This document shows, piece after piece, positions 1-12,619 of a stretch of 64,000 nt of DNA. Both the position numbers and the translations under genes were made by a program. The first letter of the stretch is position 1. Each line of letters opens with the position of its first letter. Under the pieces are notes generated by a model that saw only the letters and a program-made list of their open reading frames with translations, was not told the DNA's origin and made no database searches. This stretch comes from Brachynemurus nebulosus (Eukaryota > Arthropoda > Insecta > Neuroptera > Myrmeleontidae), in assembly GCA_035578155.1 (NCBI GenBank), contig JAPWDM010000016.1:4108501-4172500 (forward strand), given 5' to 3'.

Positions 1-1
1 T

Positions 2-952
2 CTTTTTTGGCGTTTATTAGACAAAAAAAGTTATGTTGCACAAGGTGACCCATGCAAAGGTGGTAAATTGTCTAAAGAACGGTTAACTTTTCTATTATGT
101 ACGAGTTCGGTCGGAGAAAAGTTAACGTCGTTAGTAATTGGGAAATCAGCACGTCCTCGAGCTTTTAAACAAATGAGATGTAAGGAGCTTCCCGTTATTT
201 GGCGACGAAAAATTGTGATCATACTAGATAATGCTACAAGTCATAAGATTATGAAATCGTTCGAGAATGTTAAACTTGTTTACTCACCGCCAAATCTAAC
301 ATCGGAAATTCAGCCACTAGATCAAGGCGTGATTCGAACAATGAAAGCTTATTACCGCAAAAGTTTGCTTATGTGTTTAGTTGCTAAATCTGAAATTTCT
401 AACAACCACAAGGAATTTATCAACTCAGTCACGGTTTTGGATGCCATTCGATGGATCAGCGAAGCATGGCAAGCTGTATCTACGGAAACAATTGTTAAGT
501 GTTTTAGACGAGCTGGTTTTAGTATTCCAAAAGCAAATGAAGGGGATCATAATGAAGACCCTGATTCAGAACTTCGCGATGCAATTAAATTATTACCTCC
601 AGAGTTTCAAAATCAGTTACAGACTGCTGAAGAAATGATCACCGCCGATGCCTACTTGGAGGTACACGATCATGTCTTCAATACACATCAAGACGTTCTT
701 CAACATGTTTTACAACTAGACGAGCAACAAGAAACCGAAGAATCTAGCGACGAGTACGAGAAAGTAGCGGAGAAACCAACAACCCCTGAAGAAGTTTTGA
801 ACGGTATAAATACCGCCATTAAGTATTTAACTGAAAACCCATGCGAACTGTTAGAAGATTTATTCAAAATTCAAAGCAAATTAGAAAGCAAAATTTTCCT
901 AAAAATTGTATCCAAACAAACTAAGATAAGTGATTTTTTTACGAAAGATAAT
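2..952 (+). pseudogene. Tigger/pogo transposase (DDE family), partial and interrupted
   Basis: The frame is open from base 2, so the N-terminal DNA-binding domains and the first catalytic Asp are outside the window. Visible are the family block with SKERLTFLLC, then IGKSARPRAFK, the second catalytic Asp in LDNATSH (about base 228-250) and the third in QPLDQGVI (about base 310-335). The C-terminus ends in the family-typical basic and aromatic motif KQTKISDFFTK. The host element then stops matching: from 953 the reading frame runs into inserted repeat DNA and only meets a stop at 1019-1021. The original end is probably the GTT TAA at 7702-7707, directly after the insertion. This transposase would cut and rejoin its own terminal repeats at TA. 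It is unlikely to be functional in this state. Confidence 0.85.
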
Positions 953-1477
953 GGGCCTATTCGTACCGCACCAAGTCAAAGTGTCTTGCTCTTACTTTTA
1001 AGAACATTATACTTGTTTTGAAGAACTTTTGTCTTACTTTGGAGATATTTGTATGTTCCTGTCTCACTTTCCGTGTTCTTGAGAGAAGGGTGAAGAATAT
1101 GTACGATGTATACCGAACGCTATTACTGACTATAAACTATGTATGCTACAATCATCGTATCATAGAGATGTACACGATATGATTTTACTCACAGAGTACT
1201 AATTTAAATACAAGAGTAATATTGTACTAGATTTTAGATAAAATTTCTTGTTAATACAATAATACGTGAAAGTTTTTAAAAAATGTGTTGTTAATTATTT
1301 AGAATTTAGCTAATTCACTTGAATGAATTTTTTTAATGAAAATAAGTTGCGTTTTTAATGACAATAGGAATATTCTTATTGGAACGAGAAAAAATTAAAA
1401 AATAAAATAACAGAAAATTCTCATATAATTTTTATTTGTATAAATTGAATTATATAATTCATTTTATTTATTTATAC

Positions 1478-1507
<30 letters not shown>
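1478..1507. repeat. (TTA)n microsatellite, left of LINE insertion
   Basis: This is a run of about nine TTA units. It is the left part of the tract that received the LINE copy. The uninterrupted equivalent is at 4018-4070. Confidence 0.9.
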
Positions 1508-1508
<1 letters not shown>

Positions 1509-3125
1509 TTTTTTTTTTTTTATTGAAATTGGGGTACTGCTGCCGGTGGATGGCGCGGTCAGCAGCACCCGGCGGCATCGCCTACTAAGGGCATGCGCCG
1601 CCAAAACTTAATAAAGATGAAAGCAACACATAAAGACAGGAACACATAAATGCAATAGACAATGGACAACATACACATATTAAAATTCAACGATGAGCCC
1701 TGCCATCCCAGGGCCTAAAAAGTACGGACAGTCCTTGGTGGCGGTACGCTAAGGGCTAGCCAGAGCGTCCGGTCACCAAGGTCTGAAATCCGACGATGAA
1801 TCTCCGAGGTGTAAAGGGCCTCGGAGTGGAAAATACTGACTAGAAATATCACAGGAAAAGCGAAATCTTATTACGTCACTGGGGAGCTACAGGCCGACCA
1901 GTGCCGCAATAAGTAGTTAAAAACGATACCGCTGAAGGATAACAACAGCAAGCCTACAGCGGTACGACAAAATATCACAGATAAGAACAACAATTGATGT
2001 ACCTCCTCGGGTGGAAAAGGCCCTCAGTGGTATATCGTTAAATTAAAACAAATTAAAATCAATCTTATTAAAAAACAAAAACAACAATATCACAGTTTTC
2101 AAAATTTCTTGCTCTGTGACACGATTCCGCTCCCCATAGTCTCGACAATTCCGAAATGGCTTCGTCAACACCTAGGAACTCACACGTGTAGGGACAGTGA
2201 CATCTGATTACTGAGCAACATGTACTGTTCTGTCAGATAACTGATTACTGGGTACATGTGCCGTTCTGTCAGGTGTCGGAGTCAACCTATACGGGAGACC
2301 GGTACGATGACTAGGCCACGTTCGTCCGAGTCGAGGCTACAGAGAACGGGACAATGCCACAGAGTATCACAGTATATCAGACTCATGTCCCTATGACCCC
2401 GACGGGGCAAAAGCAGTCCCAGGACGCTCAAGCTCGCATCCGTATGAGGGAAGACGACATCTCCTTAGTAAGCGAGCTCGCTTAAGCCGTTCGGGCAGAT
2501 ATCGACTCATACGCTGGGTGACGCGAACGAGTGCGTCGAGTACCGCATTCCCACCCGTCGAAGTCACAGGGACAAAAAATCAACGCAATATCACAGACGA
2601 ATTATCACGGTTGTGTTCACTGGGGTACACCGCCAGTGAACACAGAGATACAAAAAAAACAAAGGGCAAAAAATTAAAAACAAAAGTGCAAACTATCACA
2701 ATCAGGAAGACAAGATACAAAAAAAAATCACAGTCAGACATCACCAATTCGACTAATCCGAAGTCAGATCACGATTTCGGTATTCACACACATATGGATA
2801 CTAAACACATTCGACGCTACAGCCAGACATCAGGGCGAGAATTACAAGCACTTAGCAGACGATGGTATTTCTCACATACGGTGGAAACCTCTGTCGATCC
2901 TACGACGTTCGTCCTCGTCGAAAATTGTGATCCGGCATCTTTTGTGAAAACAGTGGTACCTCGAGAAGGAAAGGTGCCGATCTTGGGTAGTCAGAGGCTA
3001 ATGGAATCCGAAGATTACTGTATTGCGCATAAACTACCCCTGGAACCCTTAGCCTCCTTGACACCAATGAGGGATAGATATGCCTCACGGGTGCCAAGGG
3101 CAGCTGCTATAGGTGTCCTCACCAC

Positions 3126-3126
<1 letters not shown>
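1508..3126 (-). mobile_element. LINE 3' fragment (family 2) inserted in (TTA)n
   Basis: Read on the minus strand, it ends in a poly(A) run (poly-T at 1508-1520) and is closed by TAA repeats on both sides. The terminal ~500 bp match the 3' ends of copies at 50882-52386, 52405-53803 and 53837-54808, including the block CTGCTGCCGGTGGATGGCG and a series of hairpins. The interior (about 2460-2940) shares blocks with the copy at 50882-52386. No domain is recognisable. A 228-codon plus-strand ORF here ends in poly-Ile from the microsatellite and is not a gene. Confidence 0.7.
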
Positions 3127-3187
<61 letters not shown>

Positions 3188-3203
3188 ATTATTATTATTA
3201 TTA
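3127..3203. repeat. (TTA)n microsatellite, right of LINE insertion
   Basis: About 25 units with one interruption (TTAATTATT). This is the 5' junction of the minus-strand LINE copy. Confidence 0.9.
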
Positions 3204-3493
3204 ATTTTTTTTTATTATAATAAGAATTGTACAGAATTTTGATAAGAATTGAATGTAAAATGTTGAACTGGCAAAAATTTTAATAGGTATAAAGAAATTA
3301 GCATTATGAATAATACAATTTTGTTCGTCATTGGCCTGGCCTTTATATAAGGTTAAAACTATTCATTAAGAATTTTTTAGTACATCAAACATGTATACGA
3401 AGTATCCCATGATTTAAATACGTAATTAAAGCCGGTTACACACGGTCTGATCTCATCGGCCAATAAAATAGACATTATTGACGACGGCCCTAT

Positions 3494-4018
3494 GGGCCTA
3501 TTCGTACCGCACGAAGTCAAAGTGTCTTGCTCTTACTTTTAAGAACATTATACTTGTTTTGAAGAACTTTTGTCTTACTTTGGAGATATTTGTATGTTCC
3601 TGTCTCACTTTCCGTGTTCTTGAGAGAAGGGTGAAGGATATGTACGATGTATACCGAACGCTATTACTGACTATAAACTATGGATGCTACAATCATCGTA
3701 TCATAGAGATGTACACGATATGATTTTACTCACAGAGTACTAATTTAGATACAAGAGTAATATTGTACTAGATTTTAGATAAAATTTCTTGTTAATACAA
3801 TAATACGTGAAAGTTTTTAAAAAATGTGTTGTTAATTATTTAGAATTTAGCTAATTCACTTGAATGAATTTTTTTAATGAAAATAAGTTGCGTTTTTAAT
3901 GACAATAGGAATATTCTTATTGGAACGAGAAAAAATTAAAAAATAAAATAACAGAAAATTCTCATATAATTTTTATTTGTATAAATTGAATTATATAATT
4001 CATTTTATTTATTTATAC

Positions 4019-4073
<55 letters not shown>

Positions 4074-4982
4074 TTTTTTTATTATAATAAGAATTGTACA
4101 GAATTTTGATAAGAATTGAATGTAAAATGTTGAACTGGCAAAAATTTTAATAGGTATAAAGAAATTAGCATTATGAATAATACAATTTTGTTCGTCATTG
4201 GCCTGGCCTTTATATAAGGTTAAAACTATTCATTAAGAATTTTTTAGTACATCAAACATGTATACGAAGTATCCCATGATTTAAATACCTAATTAAAGCC
4301 GGTTACACACGGTCTGATCTCATCGGCCAATAAAATAGACATTATTGACGACGTAAAGATTCTCTCTCGTGTCTCTGGTGGTAAAATTAGGACTAGTATC
4401 AAGTTAAAATATACGCATAAATGTTTTAATTGGGGATATAAAATCTAGTAATCCGCCCATAATTTGTATAATAGGTATTCTAATGACAATTACACGTATA
4501 CAAAAATTTTTACTTGATACAGATTCTAATTTAAAAAAAAAAAAAAAAAAAAACCTGAGATGCTTGCGTAATCTTTACGTCGCCAAGAATCAGCTACCCA
4601 CGCGATGATAATATGATAATTTAGTATTTCAATAGTCATGGACGCTGTTCAGCGTTAACTTAAACCTAAGTAACTGTGACACAACCTTGTAACTCGCTAA
4701 CAATTCCACATAATTCCATATAACGTATACTAGTTGTCAAAATAGTGTACCAGCTGGTCGTTTCGTCATTATAGGTTATGATCTTGATCGTGTTAATTTA
4801 AAATTGTACCAAAATAGTCGTTTATACAATCACCAATCTTAATTTTAAATTCTATTAAATAAAAACAAAAATTGACGCTTGCTTTATGGTTAATCGTAAA
4901 CAATCTTTTTTTTTGTTTTTTTTTTGTTTTTCTTTTTTTTACGTTTTTGTATTAATAAATTATAATATATATAAAACTAATA
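3494..4982. repeat. Left arm of the large inverted repeat
   Basis: This 1.49 kb arm is an inverted copy of 6146-7698. It contains an uninterrupted (TTA)n tract at 4018-4070, a MITE at 4345-4586, a poly-A run near 4532-4553, and T-rich sequence at 4903-4945 mirrored by the A-rich 6215-6267. Confidence 0.85.
4345..4586. mobile_element. TA-target MITE (left-arm copy)
   Basis: Inverted ends TTGACGACGTAAAGATT and AATCTTTACGTCGCCAA match the ends of the free-standing copy at 15634-15861. No coding capacity. The mirrored copy is at 6586-6829, so it was present before or when the arm was duplicated in inverse orientation. Confidence 0.7.
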
Positions 4983-6144
4983 TAGGGTAAAAGCCCCGAT
5001 TGTGGAACACTATTTTTAGGTATTTCATCAAACTTGCTTACAAAAATTAATAAATGAATTAAACACCCATTTTTTTTTCTTAATAAGCATGAAACCAAGT
5101 TTTTTTAATCCAATGAATATGTTTTTAAGAAAATATAACCCAAAAATTTTGATTTATTAATGTTTTGTTTTATAATTTGTTGACATCTATAAAAAAACGG
5201 ACAGAAAATATTAACACCCTTTAAAAAATCAGCACATTGACACCTAAAAAAGAACACGTATGTACGAACATGAGATACATCAGACACATCTTTTGCCATC
5301 TTTTCACTCTATGACATAGAGTGACATCTAGTAGTAAATAGAATGTCAAATTAAAAAATATAGAATGGTTTAAATATTCGATAAAATAAACGACCAAAAT
5401 CACAGAATATACCAAAATACCACAGAAAAATACTATATTTTGTTTCGCCATCTATGTATTTTGGTAAAGTTCTAATCAATTCTAAACCTTCTAAACTAAC
5501 TTATCAAAATGGCGACAATTTTTCATTATTAATAAAATTTTGCAACTTTAAATCAATATTTTTTTATTTATCAATTGACGATACGCTCCGAAATAAAAAA
5601 AATATTAAAAATTTTACGATTTTAAAGCAGTAAGTAAATATTTTAGACTCAAAAAGAAATTAAAACTATTTATAATATAAATTTTTAGTTATTTTACGTA
5701 CATGATTTTAGTTAAATACACAGGTTATATGTGTACTCAAAGAAATACACATATATATAAATTACATTTAAACCGAATAAAAAGATGATTTAGCTCTTAT
5801 AATCTCTTAACTGGACTAATAAAAATTATTTGTATAGTTTTATTGCGCTAACTTCGAAAATTAACTGGAAAATGTTGAAATTTATAAGGCATGTGTTTCT
5901 ATAAATAAGCATTGATCAAACGCAAAAGAGACACATTTAGCAAAAACTGTTTAATTTATATATGTATTTCTTTAATTAAGTAAAGAAACATTAGATGTGA
6001 GATGAATTTAAATTTAAAAACAATCATTCTATTAATAATAATTTTTGTTATCAGACGTTTCTTTCAGAAATAACTTCATTAAGATATAAATGTCAAAACT
6101 GTTTTTCTATTGGATCGCGTTCCACAAACGGGGCTTTTACCCTA
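4983..6144. mobile_element. TA-target nonautonomous DNA transposon at the palindrome centre
   Basis: Ends TAGGGTAAAAGCCCCG and CGGGGCTTTTACCCTA are inverted repeats of about 25 bp with one mismatch, flanked by TA (4981-4982 and 6145-6146). The TA duplication fits the Tc1/mariner superfamily. The interior (1.1 kb, very AT-rich) has only short spurious ORFs. Confidence 0.7.
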
Positions 6145-6145
6145 T

Positions 6146-7100
6146 AAAACTATATTATAATTTAATATAAAAACTGATAAGTTAAATATGACATTTTAAT
6201 TTTATTAATACAAAAACGTAAAAAAAAGAAAAACAAAAACAAAAAAAAAAACAAAAACAAAAAAAAGATTGTTTACGATTAACCATAAAGCAAGCGTCAA
6301 TTTTTGTTTTTATTTAATAGAATTTAAAATTAAGATTGGTGATTGTATAAACGACTATTTTGGTACAATTTTAAATTAACACGATCAAGATCATAACCTA
6401 TAATGACGAAACGACCAGCTGGTACACTATTTTGACAACTAGTATACGTTATATGGAATTATGTGGAATTGTTAGCGAGTTACAAGGTTGTGTCACAGTT
6501 ACTTAGGTTTAAGTTAACGCTGAACAGCGTCCATGACTATTGAAATACTAAATTATCATATTATCATCGCGTGGGTAGCTGATTCTTGGCGACGTAAAGA
6601 TTACGCAAGCATCTCAGGTTTTTTTTTTTTTTTTTTTTTTTAAATTAGAATCTGTATCAAGTAAAAATTTTTGTATACGTGTAATTGTCATTAGAATACC
6701 TATTATACAAATTATGGGCGGATTACTAGATTTTATATCCCCAATTAAAACATTTATGCGTATATTTTAACTTGATACTAGTCCTAATTTTACCACCAGA
6801 GACACGAGAGAGAATCTTTACGTCGTCAATAATGTCTATTTTATTGGCCGATGAGATCAGACCGTGTGTAACCGGCTTTAATTAGGTATTTAAATCATGG
6901 GATACTTCGTATACATGTTTGATGTACTAAAAAATTCTTAATGAATAGTTTTAACCTTATATAAAGGCCAGGCCAATGACGAACAAAATTGTATTATTCA
7001 TAATGCTAATTTCTTTATACCTATTAAAATTTTTGCCAGTTCAACATTTTACATTCAATTCTTATCAAAATTCTGTACAATTCTTATTATAATAAAAAAA

Positions 7101-7173
<73 letters not shown>

Positions 7174-7698
7174 GTATAAATAAATAAAATGAATTATATA
7201 ATTCAATTTATACAAATAAAAATTATATGAGAATTTTCTGTTATTTTATTTTTTAATTTTTTCTCGTTCCAATAAGAATATTCCTATTGTCATTAAAAAC
7301 GCAACTTATTTTCATTAAAAAAATTCATTCAAGTGAATTAGCTAAATTCTAAATAATTAACAACACATTTTTTAAAAACTTTCACGTATTATTGTATTAA
7401 CAAGAAATTTTATCTAAAATCTAGTACAATATTACTCTTGTATTTAAATTAGTACTCTATGAGTAAAATCATATCGTGTACATCTCTATGATACGATGAT
7501 TGTAGCATCCATAGTTTATAGTCAGTAATAGCGTTCGGTATACATCGTACATATCCTTCACCCTTCTCTCAAGAACACGGAAAGTGAGACAGGAACATAC
7601 AAATATCTCCAAAGTAAGACAAAAGTTCTTCAAAACAAGTATAATGTTCTTAAAAGTAAGAGCAAGACACTTTGACTTGGTGCGGTACGAATAGGCCC
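6146..7698. repeat. Right arm of the large inverted repeat
   Basis: Inverted copy of 3494-4982. It carries the MITE copy at 6586-6829, a longer (TAA)n tract at 7105-7172, and the mirrored terminal sequence ending GGTACGAATAGGCCC. Confidence 0.85.
6586..6829. mobile_element. TA-target MITE (right-arm copy)
   Basis: Inverted copy of the MITE at 4345-4586, with ends TTGGCGACGTAAAGATTACG and CGTCGTCAA. Confidence 0.7.
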
Positions 7699-8102
7699 AA
7701 TGTTTAAATATCTATAATATGTATGTATTACGATTGTTATTCGATAGTTTATTTCAATAAATATTGATACGTAGATGTGTGTATATGTATTACTTTAAAA
7801 ATAATTAATTTTGCATTATATTCTAAATTAGTGTTAACCTTAAAATTACTAAGCGTAGATGATTTTGGTATTTTGCATATGTTGGACACCTGTTTATATT
7901 GGACAGTTTTTGATTGCACCGCGGGTGTCCAACTTAAACAGGTTCTACTGTAGTTAGCTAAGAGTAAGTTATAATGACCTGATCACAGATGACCTGATTT
8001 GATTGAATGACTTCAATCACACAATGGTCTTAGATTATAATTTTTATCAATAAATTCGTTCGCAACTTTAAGATTAATTAAGAATCTAGTCTTTTGGTTC
8101 GT

Positions 8103-8237
8103 GTGTCCGGCTCGGCCACTTACCGAGCATGGGATCGTTGGTGTACAGGTTAACACGTCTGGCTAGTTACCAGAAGATCCTGGGTTCGATTCCCGGCCGA
8201 TCCGGATAATTTTTTCAATCACTTTGTGATTTTTAAT
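8103..8237 (+). repeat. tRNA-like repeat unit, copy 1
   Basis: A 135 bp unit identical to 8461-8595. In order it holds a hairpin (GCTCGG, 7-base loop, CCGAGC), the tRNA-like body, a T6 run that could stop RNA polymerase III, and a second hairpin AATCAC-TTT-GTGATT followed by T5. The conserved flanks suggest a SINE-like or duplicated unit rather than an isolated tRNA gene. Confidence 0.75.
8132..8204 (+). tRNA. tRNA-Thr(AGT)-like body, probably tRNA-derived
   Basis: This 73-base cloverleaf folds with 7 bp acceptor (six pairs plus a T-C mismatch), GTGT/ACAC D stem, TCTGG/CCAGA anticodon stem with loop CTAGTTA (anticodon AGT), and CTGGG/CCCGG T stem with loop TTCGATT. T8, A14, G18-G19, A21 and the B box GGTTCGATTCC are present. 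Position 37 is T and position 15 is C, both unusual for a working tRNA. A T6 run begins about eight bases after the end. It could be an active Pol III gene, but a tRNA-derived SINE or pseudogene seems likelier. Confidence 0.5.
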
Positions 8238-8460
8238 TTACATGTGGTTTTTGGTCATACTACACCAAAGAAATCGAGTGCTTAAAAGTTTCAGTTTAGC
8301 TGAACGATTAGTGAACATATCAATACTGCGTGTGTTGAAATGCAAACAAAAGTTTGTCATACGTAGTAGTGTCTCACAAGCACTCGATAATATTTGAAAT
8401 TAAAATTGTAACTGTTTCTCGAATCAGAGAGAGTACTAATACACATAGGTGATTGAATGG

Positions 8461-8595
8461 GTGTCCGGCTCGGCCACTTACCGAGCATGGGATCGTTGGT
8501 GTACAGGTTAACACGTCTGGCTAGTTACCAGAAGATCCTGGGTTCGATTCCCGGCCGATCCGGATAATTTTTTCAATCACTTTGTGATTTTTAAT
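8461..8595 (+). repeat. tRNA-like repeat unit, copy 2
   Basis: Identical to the unit at 8103-8237 over 135 bp, in the same orientation, separated from it by 223 bp of unrelated AT-rich sequence. Confidence 0.75.
8490..8562 (+). tRNA. tRNA-Thr(AGT)-like body, second copy
   Basis: Same sequence and same odd bases (T37, C15) as the copy at 8132-8204. Identity including flanks points to recent duplication or a shared source element. Confidence 0.5.
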
Positions 8596-9657
8596 AAATT
8601 GTATGTGTAACAATGTAAAATATTTTAAGAAAGATTAAATTATACATAATTTTAATGTTGTAGTGTTGTTCCATAAGTTAGAAATGTCAAACCTCTCAAA
8701 CTAAAAAAAATACTGCCAAAATGAATACGTGCTCTCGTATTTGAGAAAAGACGAAGCAACCCAAGTAAATGATTTTAAAGGCAGTTAAAAATTATTTCAA
8801 ATAATGAATAAAACTTTTCATAAAATAGTATAAGTCAAATATAACCAAAACGAGACAAATGAGCGTAGCGAGAAGTATGATCGGGACACCGGAACATGTC
8901 TCCGAAAAACGGGACTGTTCCGTTGAAAACGGGACGTCTGGTCACCTTAATTATGCCACATTATATTTAAAATTGAAGTAAAATTTAAAAAAATAACCTA
9001 AAAATGTATAAAATCAAAATAATTCGAAATTGTATTCAAAATTTCTTCTGTATTGTGCTTCGTTCTATTTGCCAAACAAGTTTTAAGTAATTTTTAAATT
9101 AATCTGCAGGTTATAATACCCTTGGTAATTTTGGAAAAAAATCTCTCCCCTTAAACATTACGTAGATATAATTGTCCAATGTTTCAATCTTATTATAAAA
9201 TTAAGTTGCAATATGCCTTTGAAAATAAGTTTTTACACATTCGTTTAGATTTTATCCCTCAAAATATAGGATCATCAATCATGAAAACGAAGAACGTTTC
9301 CATCAAGATATTGTCACTATGAAAAAATGTAAGAAAACAGAGTATATGAAAAAGTTGTTGTTTAGTTACAATCAGTTTCAGTTTTTCAATTTATTCTGGG
9401 TCCACCTAAAATTTTTGTAAAGCGATTCAAATTCAAAACTGTTAATCAGAGAATCGGTCATTACGAATTTTGACAGAAACATGGATATTATAAACGTTAC
9501 AAACCGTATAAACGAATAAAAAATTCAAATTTTCAAATTTCTGCCCAAGATCATATTTTAAATTTAATTGTTATAAATTATTAATTTATTTAAATATTAA
9601 GTTTGTCAACATATTATTTAATATTTGAATGCAATCTAAAATAGTATATTATTCAAC
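8596..9657. other. AT-rich stretch without a gene; one possible transposon end
   Basis: No ORF of note. Bases 8910-8955 contain short GC-richer repeats (CGGGACTGTTCCG, CGGGACGTCTGGTCACC) that look like the right terminal repeat of a DNA transposon. No matching left end was found nearby. Confidence 0.35.
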
Positions 9658-9930
9658 GAGCTAGTAATGATAGCTATTACTCACGAAGATGAAATTGCGA
9701 CACGAGCCGAGCTTGTGAGGCGAGTGTCGTAATGCATCTGAGTGAGTAATAGCCATTGCAAGCGAGTAGAATACGATATTTTTTCTACGACTTTTTTCCT
9801 TTTTGATTTAAATAAAATTGAATATAAATTTTAAATCAAATTTTTAATCTATTTCTAATTTCATTAAATGTTTGTATAATATTATGTATAAAACGATCAA
9901 AACAAAACATAAACTACTTTATTTACTTGA
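9658..9930. repeat. Dispersed repeat with imperfect hairpin; empty-site relative of 20031-21080
   Basis: Bases 9667-9760 form an imperfect inverted repeat (GCTATTACTCAC against GTGAGTAATAGCC, and GACACGAGCC against GGCGAGTGTC). The sequence from about 9720 onward resembles 20031-20042 joined to 20903-21080, which is the same repeat split by a hAT element. Confidence 0.55.
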
Positions 9931-10957
9931 ACGTTACTAGGCAATATATGTTAAATTAAAACTTGATACATATATATATACACAAAACAAAAGCAAACCC
10001 ATGGAATAATGATTAATACTGTGATTTCATTGGTCAAGAGGGTATTGAGTAATGAACATTCCTCCACACCTTTGAATAATGCCTAACTTTCTCAACAATT
10101 AACGGATATATAATGAGTGTGTTCTTCAACAGGAGTAGAAAAATAATATTATTTTATAAATTTTTATTGAAAAATTTAATCATAAAATTTTTTTTAAAAT
10201 AATTGAAAATTATAGGTTACCTGGGATATTTTTGTTATTTATGTCAAAAAGTGCCCTTTACACAACAAAAAATGTAAATTAGAATGTTGAATACATTTTT
10301 AACTTAATAATAAAAAAGAAATTTAATTGGATGTTATATTTTCAGCAAATTTTACTGATATTTAAAAATACCTACATAAAATCAATTAAATTAGAAAACA
10401 TTTTGGAACATTTATAATGCCTTACGTCTTGCGTCTAACTCTGACGAGATTTATTGTGGAAAGGCCCACATAATTAATTTCAAATTGCCATGACGTATTC
10501 CCATAGTATCCAGCGTATCCAGCGTTTAAAAAAAAAAAATAACTTGAGACAAACATAAGACAAACATAAATTTGTTTTCTTGGTGATTAAGTGAGACAGA
10601 TGTATATCGTCGATTACTTTGCTTAAAACAATTTTTTCATTACATATCACTCAAAAAGCTTCCTTTTTGAAAATGTACCATTTTAAAAATTGAAATGAAG
10701 ATAGTTTGCCTAATTTTTCTCTGGAATTAGTTTACGTAAAATAATAATTTAAACATTTATCATACTTAAGTTTTGCTCATCTTTGCGATGGTATAAAAAA
10801 ATTTAAAAAGTTGTTTAATTATGACAGAAAACTTAGTTTTTTGACAAAAAACGCACGAAAAACCTACTTCTGGGCTAAAGTGTCTGGCTAAAGAACTTAG
10901 CCAAGCCAAATCAAAATTTCATAAGCATTAAACGTTTCCTTCGAAAGTTACCGTGAC
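9931..10957. other. AT-rich stretch, nothing recognised
   Basis: No conserved domain, no long ORF and no clear repeat ends. A short repeated word GTATCCAGC occurs twice near 10507-10525. Confidence 0.5.
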
Positions 10958-11910
<953 letters not shown>

Positions 11911-12085
11911 GGCTATTTATACATACAGTATGTATACGCAACTGGCTATTTATACATACAGTATGTATACGAAATTGGCTATTTATATATACAGTATGTA
12001 TACGAAATTGGCTGTTTATACATATGATATGTATACTGAATTGGCTATTTAAACATGCAGTATGTATACGCAATTAGCTACTTAT
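11911..12085. repeat. Tandem repeat, about 33-36 bp unit, five copies
   Basis: Each unit is a variant of TGGCTATTTATACATACAG followed by TATGTATACGAAAT. Each contains the near-palindrome ATACATAC-A-GTATGTAT. Two inverted copies occur at 14285-14343, 2.3 kb away, so both may be subterminal repeats of one foldback-like element. Confidence 0.8.
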
Positions 12086-12619
12086 GCATATTGACTGTAT
12101 GCGCTATTATTGCAATTAATATTTTTATAATTACTACACAATTATAAAAATAACCACAATAACCGCATACCTCCGACTGAGCTGAATTTTTTTTATATAA
12201 TTTTTTTGGCTTAAGAAGTTACCCCCTAAACGGATTTTTGGTGACGCGGACCGGAAGTTTATTTTCCAACCCTCCGAATGTCTAAGTCTAGGGGTTACTA
12301 AAAGATGGTTTCCGTTGCCAACAAAAATTAAAACCAATTCTTATAGAACTTGGTGAGTAATACAAAAATGGAAGAATAAAGTTTTTTGATATTTTGTCTA
12401 GTTTTCGTGATATTACGTGTCGAAGTTCTAAAACTTACTATATTGGATAGATAATTACGGTACATTACAGCTTTTATTGATACAAGTGGAAAATGAACCG
12501 AACGGCATCATTGAAATCTCATTTTCAGGCAAAGGGTAATTAAATAATTTTGAGACAATTATACGCAGAAGCCCATTTGTAAATAATTACCCTTTGCCGA
12601 AGAATGAGATTTCGGTGTT

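Larger units (their letters stand above)
953..3490. repeat. First, partial copy of the foldback arm, carrying a LINE insertion
   Basis: Bases 953-1506 match 3494-4045, and 3203-3485 match 4070-4352, so this is a direct duplicate of the outer 860 bp of the left arm. It ends within nine bases of the point where the MITE starts in the complete arm, followed by GGCCC, an inverted copy of the terminal GGGCC. The (TTA)n tract between the two halves is split by the LINE tail at 1508-3126. Confidence 0.75.
953..7698. mobile_element. Composite foldback element inserted in the Tigger, TSD AAT
   Basis: Both ends read GGGCCTATTCGTACCGCACC in inverted orientation and are flanked by AAT (950-952 and 7699-7701). 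Inside are a first partial unit (953-3490), then a complete long inverted repeat (left arm 3494-4982, right arm 6146-7698) around a central 1.16 kb transposon. The arms are nearly identical by eye. They differ mainly in microsatellite length and in a gap of about 45 bp near the centre. No protein-coding gene is seen. The family is not recognised; the long arms resemble foldback-type elements. Confidence 0.7.
1..7950 (+). mobile_element. Tigger/pogo-type DNA transposon, 5' end outside the window
   Basis: The transposase fragment at 2-952 and a terminal repeat ending at 7950 belong to one element that was split by the insertion at 953-7698. The right end reads GTTCTACTG followed by TA, and the ~25 bp before it resemble pogo/Tigger terminal repeats. 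A related copy of that repeat (GTTGGACACCTGTTTATATT) lies just inside, at about 7880-7900. The 3' noncoding part after the insertion is 7702-7950. The left terminal repeat and most of the transposase are outside the window. Assigning both ends to one element is inference, supported by the 3 bp target duplication and by the reading frame closing immediately after the insertion. Confidence 0.65.

Noticed and set aside
2518..3204. 228-codon plus-strand ORF
   Set aside because: It crosses a LINE 3' region and ends in poly-Ile/Tyr from the TTA repeat. The LINE is on the other strand, and no domain is visible.
8132..8562. Calling the two tRNA-like bodies functional tRNA-Thr genes
   Set aside because: T at position 37 and C at 15 are atypical, and the conserved repeat flanks suggest a tRNA-derived element.
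11911..12085. CRISPR-like array
   Set aside because: Units are contiguous without unique spacers, and the genome is eukaryotic.
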